Of a stretch of 11,823 nucleotides of DNA, positions 1-6,948 are shown in pieces. The notes under the pieces were generated by a model. It did not search any database. It worked only from the letters and a program-made list of their open reading frames with translations, and had not been told where the DNA came from. Positions within the stretch are counted from its first letter, which is position 1, and every line of letters begins with the position of its first letter. The position numbers and the translations under genes are program-made. The stretch comes from Deltaproteobacteria bacterium (GTDB lineage Bacteria; Desulfobacterota; Desulfobacteria; Desulfobacterales; UBA11574): positions 1 through 11,823 of the forward strand of contig JAFDCA010000649.1 in NCBI GenBank assembly GCA_019313025.1. Direction: 5' to 3'.

Positions 1-1293
1 ATCCAGTTCTCTGGGGGTGACATGGACTCTGTGATCTTCCCACTCATTGATTTTGAGAGTCATATAAGCATTGTAAATCCGTTCTCCCAGAAAATTTTTT
101 AAAAATTTACTCCTTTCGGCTTCAACCAGTGCTTCGTACATGGTTTTGGGCAAAAACCGCTTGTCCAAAACGCGACGCTTAAATTTCTTTTTATAAGTAC
201 TCGTAATATCTGGCTGGCCACAGTCCAAATCTTCTTCGATCCCTTGAATTCCCATGGCAATGAGTGTTGCGATTTGGAGATACGGGTTTCCTGCCGGGTC
301 CGGATTTCTCAACTCAATCCTGGTACTCTCAGGTTTATGGGTGTAAGGCAATCTGACCATTGAACTTCTGTTTCTAAATCCCCAGCCTCTGATAATCGGT
401 GCTTCCCTATCCAACACATATGCCTTGTATGAATTAAACGTTGATGCCATGATGATAGAGGTTTCTCTGGCATATTTCAGGATTCCCCCGATAAATTTCT
501 TACAGATTTTGCTGATATTAAATGTATCATTGGCATCGTAAAACAAATTAATTCCGTTTGGGTCCAGCATGGATATGTGCATATGAAAGGCGTTTCTGTT
601 GAAATTGTCAAATGGCTTGGGCATAAACGTTGCGTAATATCCAAACTCTCGAGCAACTTTTTGAGTGATATAATTGAAAAGAACGGTTCTGTCAGCGGCG
701 GTCAGCGGATCCGTGCATTCCAAATTAATTTCATGCTGGGATGGAGTGACCTCGTGGTGGGCTTTTTCAAACCGTATGTCACATGACTCGAGTATTGAAA
801 TGATCCTGTTTCGCACCAGTTCTCCCCTGTCGTGGGGCGTGGATTGAAAATAACCGGCTTTGTCCGAATGAACCTTTTCGCTAAATTCATCGCCGTCCAG
901 TATAAAGAATTCATGCTCCGGTCCAACGAGAAACGTAAATCCATAATTGGTTTTCGCTTTATTTAAAACGCCTTCCAGAACCGCTCGGGGATCGGCTTTT
1001 GCACGGACACCCTTGTTGTTATAGACATGGCCGATAAAAAAACCGAGTTTTTCATCGGCCAATTCTACCATACGGAAGCTTTTCGGGTCCGGTAAAATAA
1101 GTCGATCACTGCTGTCAACCGTGGCGTAACCGGCAACGGAGCTTCCATCAAAACCGATTCCGTCCAAAATAATCGATTCAATATTTCTGGGGTTGATGGG
1201 CAGGTTCATGATTCTGCCATTTAGATCCGTAAAGAAAATCTTTGTAAGATTTGTCTTTTTAAGTTTTTCTATGATGTGTTCAATACTCGCCAT
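1..1293 (-). CDS. Glutamine synthetase-family (type I-like) ligase, 3' end cut by window
   Basis: This is a GS-family ATP-dependent ammonia or amine ligase. The frame is open for 431 codons from the ATG at 1293 to the window edge, and only about ten C-terminal residues should be missing, judged by GSI length. Visible GSI motifs are DGSS (49-52), GPEHEFF (124-130), HHEV (179-182), QHEIN (186-190), FRNRSS (306-311) and RIELRNPDPAGNPYL (325-339). Aligned without gaps to Salmonella GS from memory, the metal and ammonia-site residues are kept (E126, E128, E181, E188, H237, E327, plus E297 and R329). The glutamate-contacting G265 and R321 become R233 and A291. The NLYDLPP adenylylation motif is absent. 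An AGGTGA ribosome site (1302-1307) fixes the start. It lies downstream of the aminomutase and ATP-grasp genes on the same strand. The family is certain. I doubt it is the housekeeping GlnA: the product may be an amide or gamma-glutamyl compound other than glutamine. Confidence 0.88.
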   Translation of the reverse strand, partial: MASIEHIIEKLKKTNLTKIFFTDLNGRIMNLPINPRNIESIILDGIGFDGSSVAGYATVDSSDRLILPDPKSFRMVELADEKLGFFIGHVYNNKGVRAKADPRAVLEGVLNKAKTNYGFTFLVGPEHEFFILDGDEFSEKVHSDKAGYFQSTPHDRGELVRNRIISILESCDIRFEKAHHEVTPSQHEINLECTDPLTAADRTVLFNYITQKVAREFGYYATFMPKPFDNFNRNAFHMHISMLDPNGINLFYDANDTFNISKICKKFIGGILKYARETSIIMASTFNSYKAYVLDREAPIIRGWGFRNRSSMVRLPYTHKPESTRIELRNPDPAGNPYLQIATLIAMGIQGIEEDLDCGQPDITSTYKKKFKRRVLDKRFLPKTMYEALVEAERSKFLKNFLGERIYNAYMTLKINEWEDHRVHVTPRELD

Positions 1294-1342
1294 GTTGTGT
1301 GTCACCTATTTTTGAATTTAAATGATAGACTGTACTTGAGTC

Positions 1343-1371
1343 ATTACATCTTTTTTAACTGACAATCGCAA
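1343..1371 (-). promoter_or_regulatory. Possible sigma-70-type promoter for the GS-family gene
   Basis: On the minus strand TTGCGA (1371-1366) and TGTAAT (1348-1343) are separated by exactly 17 nt, about 50 nt before the GS-family start codon. The 134-bp gap after the aminomutase gene has no clear terminator, so this gene may be both co-transcribed and separately promoted. I see no sigma-54 -24/-12 element. Short matches like this are common by chance in AT-rich DNA. Confidence 0.33.
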
Positions 1372-1427
1372 GAAAAAATTTTCGAACAACTCGAATGGTG
1401 AAATAGTAAAACAATAACCAATCGTTC

Positions 1428-2984
1428 TCACAGCTTGGCAAATGAAAACTTTTGGTTGGTGTATTCTTCGGGATCGGCGTCCGGGTATCTGACTTCTTCA
1501 CCGCTCCATGGCTTTATCATGACAATGGCGTTATCCTCATGCCCCACAACATTACTTCGGTGCAAAGGGATTTTCCCCCCTGCCGTGGCGATATATCGCG
1601 GAATGGCATCACCTGATATATTGCCGTACATACTTTCCACGATATCCCTTCCCTTTTCCACCGGAACCCTGAAGTGAGCAAACTGGGGATTTCGGTAACT
1701 GCAATTAAAAATATAATACGGCCGGACATAACTTTCCTGGATGGTTTCACACAACTTCCACATTTTTATCGTTGTATCATTGATTCCTTTCAGGAGAACG
1801 GCCTGGTTCAACACGGCACTAACGCTTTTGGAGATACGTTTAAAGGTATTTTTGGAAATCGGCGTAATTTCCTGGGCCGTATTAATCTGTGTGACCACCC
1901 TCACCGGTTTTTTGTCATTGCTTTCTTCGAGAATGTCGAGAAGTTCGGCGTCGACCCGCCAGGGGGTTGTGACCGGGATTCTCGTGCCGAGGCGTTTCAT
2001 TGTCACATGATCAATGTCATCCAGTGCCTTTAAAATGTTTTTGATCTTTTGATTGGGAAGAACAAACGCATCCCCACCGGTGATAAGGACATCCCGGATG
2101 CGTGGGTTATGGCGGATATAGTCTAAGGCTTCTTCATAGGCGTTGTCTGAATAAATCTGATCTTTTTTGCCGATGTGGGCAATCCGAAGGCAGTGGGTGC
2201 AGTACATGGCGCACATATTGGTGGCCTTAATGGTGAGGACCCTTGGATAAAACTGGTCGATCAGCCGGGCAGGGGAATGATCCGCCGCAACCGGCGGGAT
2301 CTCAACACCGACGTTATCGACCATTTCTCCGGTGGGAACCGATTGCAACAGCACCGGATCGTTCATTCGGTCGGGCTGAATCAGACTGGCGTAATAAGGG
2401 GTCAGGCGCATGCGGTAGCTCCGGGTCACCCGTCTGAGCTCTTCTATAATCTGAGATGGAAGATCGATTATTTTTGATAATTTTTCGATAGAGTCGATAC
2501 AATGTTTGAGTTGTCCCGAATAGGAATTCCATTCGTCGTCATTTATGTTTAGAATCGATTTTATACGATCAATATTTTTCTGAATACTGTCCCATAATTC
2601 AATGCCGCTTGGCGCTTCTGTATCCTTGTTTTTCAGATAATTGACAACCCTCTCATTGGCCTGTTCGACGATGGGCAGCGCCTGATTGACCCTGCCGCCG
2701 ATGGTGACGCCGTGCTCATCTACCTGTTGATGTCTTTCAGCGATCAATAAAAGGGCGTCTTTGGATATCCCGAAAGCATCAGGCGTGATCTTCAGTTCTT
2801 TTTTTATCTTCTTAAGGCGCGTGAACAAATGGACAGACGGCGCTGTCAGGCCGTTATCTTCCGCAGCTTTGACAAGACGGCCTATTTCATTGGTTAGTTT
2901 TTCAGGAAGAGATGGGACTTCTGAAACACTTTGATCAGTAGTATCAAAAAGCTCTTTTAAAAGCTCTAAAGTATAGTTATCCAT
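1428..2984 (-). CDS. KamA-family radical SAM/PLP amino acid 2,3-aminomutase-like protein
   Basis: This 518-residue protein belongs to the lysine/glutamate 2,3-aminomutase family, which uses a 4Fe-4S cluster, SAM and PLP to move an amino group between the alpha and beta carbons. The cluster motif CxxxCxxC is C258, C262 and C265. It is followed by LITGGDA (300-306), a KRLGTRIPVTTPWRV stretch (330-344), NQAVLLKGIND (393-403) and PYYIFNC (422-428). K471 in AGGK is the likely PLP lysine. About 135 extra N-terminal residues precede the core, compared with clostridial lysine aminomutase. The two aspartates that hold the lysine side chain there (D293 and D330, from memory) are replaced by S429 and by A466/T467, so lysine is an unlikely substrate. 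The start is supported by GGAGG six nt upstream. The ATG overlaps the ATP-grasp stop by 8 nt, which implies translational coupling. The substrate is unknown. Confidence 0.87.
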   Translation of the reverse strand: MDNYTLELLKELFDTTDQSVSEVPSLPEKLTNEIGRLVKAAEDNGLTAPSVHLFTRLKKIKKELKITPDAFGISKDALLLIAERHQQVDEHGVTIGGRVNQALPIVEQANERVVNYLKNKDTEAPSGIELWDSIQKNIDRIKSILNINDDEWNSYSGQLKHCIDSIEKLSKIIDLPSQIIEELRRVTRSYRMRLTPYYASLIQPDRMNDPVLLQSVPTGEMVDNVGVEIPPVAADHSPARLIDQFYPRVLTIKATNMCAMYCTHCLRIAHIGKKDQIYSDNAYEEALDYIRHNPRIRDVLITGGDAFVLPNQKIKNILKALDDIDHVTMKRLGTRIPVTTPWRVDAELLDILEESNDKKPVRVVTQINTAQEITPISKNTFKRISKSVSAVLNQAVLLKGINDTTIKMWKLCETIQESYVRPYYIFNCSYRNPQFAHFRVPVEKGRDIVESMYGNISGDAIPRYIATAGGKIPLHRSNVVGHEDNAIVMIKPWSGEEVRYPDADPEEYTNQKFSFAKL

Positions 2985-4380
2985 GAGGTTCCTCCGGACT
3001 CGGTTTTTTAGCGATGGTCAGTTCGATGGTTTTTCTTCCCTGGTTCAGCCCTTGCTGAACATCGGACCGACTATGTCCCAGGGCCACGATGCGGCCAATA
3101 AATGCACCTTCGGCCAGAATGAAATCACATCCGGTATGCTCCAAGATAAGAAAATCTTTCTTCAATTTCCCTTCCGCGACTTTCTTGAACGCTTGGCGTT
3201 CCTGGGTGCTCTGGGGAATGTAGCTTTCCGTTTGGGCCGTACCAAGAATTTTATAATTATATGTCCCCCAGTGCAAATTTTTAGTGTTTGATGTCATTTC
3301 TATGGTATTGGCCGGAAACACCCCTTCTGTGACGGCATAAAATTCAAGCTCCGGCAACATGGGAGATCCCGGTGGAAGAGACTGTTCAAGGGTACAGCAA
3401 AACTCCAGTGTGGTTCCTTGCTTTCGGGCATTGATTTCAAGGAAAAAAATCTCATCATTGTGATCCACAAGAAAATCACATCCGAATATGCCCCTGTATC
3501 CTTTTCGGGCAAGCCATCTGCCGATCATCCTGGTATAATCTTGTAGTCTTGCAATGATTTTTTTGTCCAATACCGACGGGAAGACAGAACCGGTAAACCG
3601 GGTTCCTTGTTCGATGCGCTGATCAGCCACTCCGGCAATATACACATCCGCTTCACCGGCAACAACCGCCAGCACCGTTGGATCATGCTCGTGGGGAATA
3701 AATCGGCTGATCAGATAGGGTTTGTCCGGTGCATTGAACTTGTTTTTTATGTCATCAATACCTTGGGCAATAATACTGTTCACTCCGGCGGCGCTGTATT
3801 CCTGGCATACAAAAAGTCCATCATGCCATGATTCGTAAAGTGTTTGCGCTGTTTGGATGAGGGAATCGAATCCATGGCAAATACGAAAATCTACAACAGG
3901 GAGTATATTTTTCAAATGTTGATACTGATAGATTTTACTGTTAAGCTGCTTTGCAATGTGTTTATCCGGTCCCAGAATGGATATACCCGGGGTTTCATCG
4001 AGGGTCATCTCAGGAATGCTTTCGTACATATAAATATAAATATGTTCCTGACGATTCAGAAGTCTTTTGATCAAGGAGTGAATCCGACGGTTTTTTGACA
4101 CCACTGCCGCAAACTCTTCGCCAGAAATCCTGCAGCTGACCGGAGAGCCGTATTGACATTCAAAGGTTTTTGCATGAGGATTGATGACAATCAGATTTTC
4201 ATAATCGTATTGCTCAAAAATGTCTGGTACGATGGAGATAAAATCGAATTTTCGGCTGAAAATATGAGACAGGGCTTCTTTCAGATAGGAGTTTAATCCG
4301 TAGTTCTTAAGCTCGCCGATATAAAAAAAATATTCCGTGTTTTCTTCCAATTGAAAATTGGAAAAATATATGTCAGACAT
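2977..4380 (-). CDS. ATP-grasp domain ligase of unknown substrate
   Basis: This 467-residue protein has an ATP-grasp fold, which joins a carboxylate to an amine through an acyl-phosphate. The diagnostic stretch runs from GYRGIFGCDFL (294-304) to FFLEINARKQGTT (312-324). D302, E315 and N317 are the expected magnesium/ATP ligands and R319 the expected catalytic arginine. A PYLISRFIP strand (221-229) fits the ATP-binding subdomain. Residues 1-135 look like a pre-ATP-grasp domain and 370-460 like a C-terminal lid with GHSRS (435-439), as in peptide-forming members. No signal peptide or membrane segment is seen, so it should be cytosolic. A GGAG ribosome site lies 8 nt before the ATG. It is the first gene of the minus-strand unit and overlaps the aminomutase gene, so it may ligate the aminomutase product to another amino acid. 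I do not recognise a named orthologue. Fold confidence is high; the function is inferred. Confidence 0.82.
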   Translation of the reverse strand: MSDIYFSNFQLEENTEYFFYIGELKNYGLNSYLKEALSHIFSRKFDFISIVPDIFEQYDYENLIVINPHAKTFECQYGSPVSCRISGEEFAAVVSKNRRIHSLIKRLLNRQEHIYIYMYESIPEMTLDETPGISILGPDKHIAKQLNSKIYQYQHLKNILPVVDFRICHGFDSLIQTAQTLYESWHDGLFVCQEYSAAGVNSIIAQGIDDIKNKFNAPDKPYLISRFIPHEHDPTVLAVVAGEADVYIAGVADQRIEQGTRFTGSVFPSVLDKKIIARLQDYTRMIGRWLARKGYRGIFGCDFLVDHNDEIFFLEINARKQGTTLEFCCTLEQSLPPGSPMLPELEFYAVTEGVFPANTIEMTSNTKNLHWGTYNYKILGTAQTESYIPQSTQERQAFKKVAEGKLKKDFLILEHTGCDFILAEGAFIGRIVALGHSRSDVQQGLNQGRKTIELTIAKKPSPEEPHG

Positions 4381-4468
4381 TGTGGATACTCCGGCCCTTT
4401 TCCCGAAGTGGTAATAAAAATGTATAATTTGTTAAAAGTTCGCTCGCCTTAACAACTGACATGATAAT

Positions 4469-4498
4469 TTGCAACCTAATTGTTATGTAAAATACAAT
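4469..4498 (+). promoter_or_regulatory. Possible sigma-70-type promoter for the Fe-S protein gene
   Basis: TTGCAA (4469-4474) and TACAAT (4493-4498) are 18 nt apart on the plus strand. The -10 box has one mismatch to consensus and the -35 has two. It would give a leader of about 150 nt before the Fe-S gene, containing the small ORF at 4577. This is pattern matching only. Confidence 0.33.
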
Positions 4499-4576
4499 CA
4501 TTAAGGTCGTCAAATAAAAACTTGTTTTAGGCTAAACCGAAGATCAAAAAGGGAAAAAGTGCTGGCCAGGGTCTGT

Positions 4577-4651
4577 ATGTCAGGAGAACATCTGCTTTTC
4601 AACGGTATTGTAACCGCTTTCCCATTGCGGAGCAAAGCGAGAATAACTTGA
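4577..4651 (+). CDS. Possible 24-codon leader ORF
   Basis: A 24-residue frame starts at an ATG with AGGG five nt upstream. It stops with a TGA whose bases are also the start of the GAGG ribosome site of the next gene, seven nt before that gene's ATG. This geometry would allow translational coupling or attenuation. The peptide (MSGEHLLFNG...) has no recognisable motif, and an open frame this short is expected by chance. Treat it as a hypothesis. Confidence 0.17.
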   Translation: MSGEHLLFNGIVTAFPLRSKARIT

Positions 4652-4658
4652 GGCGATC

Positions 4659-5939
4659 ATGGCGCATCATACTGTAAAATCCGGTTATGTGGAACTTGTG
4701 GATCGGTTGAACCGATTTCCCCAGGGGGCACCTCCTTCCCGACTGTTATACAAAATATTGGAGATGCTCTATAGCGAAAAAGAGGCGAAACTGGTGTCGT
4801 TGCTGCCGATAAAACCCTTTACCGTGGAAAAAGCCTGCCGTGTATGGAAGAAGCGTCCAAGTGTCAGCCAAGAAATTCTGGACGAGCTGTGCAGCCGGGC
4901 AATTTTAATGGATATGGAAGAAAACGGTCGCAGAATTTACTGTCTTCCCCCACCCATGGCCGGCTTCTTTGAGTTTTCCCTGATGCGGCTAAGGAACGAC
5001 ATTGACCAGAAGGTGCTGAGTGAGTTGTTTTATCAGTATCTCAATGTTGAACAGGATTTTATCAAGGAATTGTTTTTGAAAGGAGACACCAAGCTGGGAC
5101 GTGTTTTTGTCCATGAGCCCGTCCTTTCAGCAAAAAATGAGTTGCGCGTGCTCGATTATGAGCGGGCCACCAAGGTGATTCAAACCGCTTCATCCATCGG
5201 CATCAGCATCTGTTACTGCCGCCATAAAATGATGCATGTGGAACGGGACTGTGATGCACCCAAAGAGATCTGCATGACCTTCAATATGACGGCGGCGTCA
5301 CTGATCAAGCACGGTTTTGCCAAAAAGATCAAAATCTCGGAATGTCTTGAGCTGTTAAGTAAAGCCTATGATCACAATCTGGTCCAATTTGGAGACAATG
5401 TCAGGGAAGGTGTCAATTTTATATGCAACTGTTGTGGCTGCTGTTGTGAAGCAATGATTGCCGCCCGGGAATTTGCCATTTTTCATCCGGTTCATACCAC
5501 CAATTTTCTTCCACACATACAAAAGGCGGTTTGCACAGGATGCCGAAAGTGTGTGACCGTTTGTCCGGTAGAGGCCATGATCCTGGTTTCTGCCGATGAT
5601 CCGAAACATCCCAAAAGGAAAAAGGCCAGGCTTCATGAAGATATCTGCCTGGGATGCGGCGTTTGTGCAAGGGTCTGTCCGGAGGACTGCATTCGCCTGC
5701 GATCACGGGAACAACGGGTGGTGACACCTTTAAACACTGCCCACAGGGTCGTGTTAATGGCCATTGAACGGGGCAAGCTTCAGCATTTGATTTTTGACAA
5801 TCAGATGTCTAAAAGCCATCGAGCCATGGCCGCTGTTTTAGGGGTCATCCTGAACCTTCCGCCGCTTAAACAGACCATGGCCAGCCGACAAATGAAATCT
5901 GTTTATCTTGATACGCTGATTCAACGACTTCATCTATAA
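4659..5939 (+). CDS. Cysteine-rich 4Fe-4S dicluster protein with helical N-terminal domain
   Basis: This 426-residue protein is predicted to be a cytosolic electron-transfer or redox-sensing protein. The C-terminal part holds two ferredoxin-type cluster motifs: C292, C295, C298, then C302-P, and C330, C333, C336, then C340-P. Ahead of these is a second cysteine system: CYCR at 185-188, C198, C205 and a dense CNCCGCCC run at 256-263, which could bind another cluster. Residues 25-100 resemble a winged-helix fold (helical, with PSVSQEILDELCSRAIL), so DNA or partner binding is possible. There are no membrane segments or signal peptide. A GAGG site lies six nt before the ATG. It is divergent from the radical SAM unit and 69 nt upstream of the tungstate-binding protein gene. 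It could donate electrons to the aminomutase, but nothing in the sequence proves it. I do not recognise a gene name. Confidence 0.85.
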   Translation: MAHHTVKSGYVELVDRLNRFPQGAPPSRLLYKILEMLYSEKEAKLVSLLPIKPFTVEKACRVWKKRPSVSQEILDELCSRAILMDMEENGRRIYCLPPPMAGFFEFSLMRLRNDIDQKVLSELFYQYLNVEQDFIKELFLKGDTKLGRVFVHEPVLSAKNELRVLDYERATKVIQTASSIGISICYCRHKMMHVERDCDAPKEICMTFNMTAASLIKHGFAKKIKISECLELLSKAYDHNLVQFGDNVREGVNFICNCCGCCCEAMIAAREFAIFHPVHTTNFLPHIQKAVCTGCRKCVTVCPVEAMILVSADDPKHPKRKKARLHEDICLGCGVCARVCPEDCIRLRSREQRVVTPLNTAHRVVLMAIERGKLQHLIFDNQMSKSHRAMAAVLGVILNLPPLKQTMASRQMKSVYLDTLIQRLHL

Positions 5940-6008
5940 ACCGACGTTAAGTATCTTAAAATATTGATTCGATGATTGAAATTTAAACAAAGATAGGAGA
6001 TAAAAAAG

Positions 6009-6920
6009 ATGAACTTCAAAAGGTTATATATGCAAGCCGTCTTGCCGACACTGGCTTGTTTTTTCTTAATTTATCCTGCTTCAGCAGTAAGGGGCGTCTC
6101 GGAAACAATTAAGATGTCCACAACTACCAGCACGGAAAATTCAGGGCTTTTGGATGTGTTGCTGCCGGAGTTCACCAAAGATACCGGTATTGAAGTAAAG
6201 GTGTTTTCCAAGGGAACCGGGGCCGCCATACGCGATGGCATCGACGGCAACGTCGATGTCATTTTTGTACATGCCCGAACAAAAGAAGATAAATTTATTG
6301 CCGATGGATACGGCACCCGCCGTTATGCCGTAATGCATAACGATTTTGTTGTTCTGGGTCCTCAGGATGATCCGGCCGGCATTAAGGGGATGCAAAAGGC
6401 GTCTGATGCCATGAAACAGATCGCTGCAAAAGGAGCCCTGTTCATTTCCCGGGGCGATGACAGCGGAACCCATACAAAGGAACAAGAGTTGTGGAAATCA
6501 ACCGGTTTGAATATGGAGGTTCAAAAAAGTACCGTCTTTAAGGAAGGGAAAAAAAGGACGGTCAGTTCCATATATCCCAAAGGGTCTCATAAATGGTATA
6601 TGTCCATCGGCCAGGGAATGGGCAAGACTCTCACCTTTGCCGATGAAAAAAAGGCCTACACACTTGCTGATCGCGGAACTTACATAAAATACAAGTACGG
6701 CCGTGATGAAAGCCTTGATTTGGAGATTATGTGCGAGGGTGACTCGATGCTTTTTAATCCCTACGGTGTGATTCCGGTTAATCCGGAAAAGCATCCCCAT
6801 GTCAAATACCGGCAGGCCAAGCAATTTGTAAAATGGCTGATTTCACCAAAAGGACAACGTCTTATTTCAAATTACAGACTCAATGGGAAGCAACTTTTTT
6901 ATCCGGATGCCGTAAAATAA
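6009..6920 (+). CDS. tupA: TupA-like tungstate ABC transporter substrate-binding protein
   Basis: This 303-residue exported protein should capture tungstate outside the cytoplasm and pass it to an ABC permease. The first 26 residues are a typical Sec signal: basic start, a hydrophobic stretch (10-22), and an ASA cleavage site at 24-26. It has no lipobox cysteine, so it should be free in the periplasm. TupA-type motifs follow: STTTSTENSGLL (37-48), GTGAA (69-73), SRGDDSGTHTKE (147-158), YTLADRGTY (217-225) and NPYGVIPVNP (250-259). Length is normal for the family once the signal is counted. An AGGAGA ribosome site lies 8 nt upstream. Tungstate would supply formate dehydrogenases or aldehyde oxidoreductases in an anaerobe. 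No TupB permease or TupC ATPase follows; the next gene is convergent. Related anion-binding proteins (PstS, ModA) are less likely because of the TTTS motif. Confidence 0.87.
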   Translation: MNFKRLYMQAVLPTLACFFLIYPASAVRGVSETIKMSTTTSTENSGLLDVLLPEFTKDTGIEVKVFSKGTGAAIRDGIDGNVDVIFVHARTKEDKFIADGYGTRRYAVMHNDFVVLGPQDDPAGIKGMQKASDAMKQIAAKGALFISRGDDSGTHTKEQELWKSTGLNMEVQKSTVFKEGKKRTVSSIYPKGSHKWYMSIGQGMGKTLTFADEKKAYTLADRGTYIKYKYGRDESLDLEIMCEGDSMLFNPYGVIPVNPEKHPHVKYRQAKQFVKWLISPKGQRLISNYRLNGKQLFYPDAVK

Positions 6921-6948
6921 TAATATTCGTTGGTCCGGAATCATTATT
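6919..6948. terminator. AT-rich stem-loop between convergent tupA and sir2 genes
   Basis: AATAATATTC (6919-6928) can pair with GAAT plus ATTATT (6938-6948), with one bulged C and a 9-nt loop. It spans the stop codons of both converging genes, only 23 nt apart, so it could end transcription in both directions. The stem is AT-rich and lacks a strong T run, so it is a weak candidate. Confidence 0.28.

Larger units (their letters stand above)
4381..4658. promoter_or_regulatory. Divergent intergenic region between ATP-grasp and Fe-S protein genes
   Basis: This 278-bp spacer must carry promoters for both directions. It is AT-rich near 4410-4510. A TATACA -10-like box faces the ATP-grasp gene at 4421-4426, without a good -35. 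The sequences TAACAA and TTGTTA around 4450-4485 form a loose inverted repeat. Just before the Fe-S gene, CGCTTT and AAAGCG (about 4615-4640) can pair. I recognise no known riboswitch. Confidence 0.4.

Noticed and set aside
1..1293. Calling the GS-family gene housekeeping glnA
   Set aside because: The fold is clear, but substrate residues equivalent to G265 and R321 are changed, no adenylylation motif is present, and its neighbours are an aminomutase and an ATP-grasp ligase. The symbol would overstate the evidence.
1674..2033. Plus-strand ORFs across 1435-2477, including a 119-codon frame
   Set aside because: They lie wholly opposite the aminomutase coding sequence, whose motifs are strong, and encode nothing recognisable.
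1428..2984. Calling the aminomutase lysine 2,3-aminomutase (kamA/ablA), with beta-lysine as product
   Set aside because: Both lysine-binding aspartates are missing and no ablB-type acetyltransferase gene is nearby.
2983..4098. Plus-strand ORFs of 74-102 codons opposite the ATP-grasp gene
   Set aside because: They are antisense shadows with no recognisable motifs.
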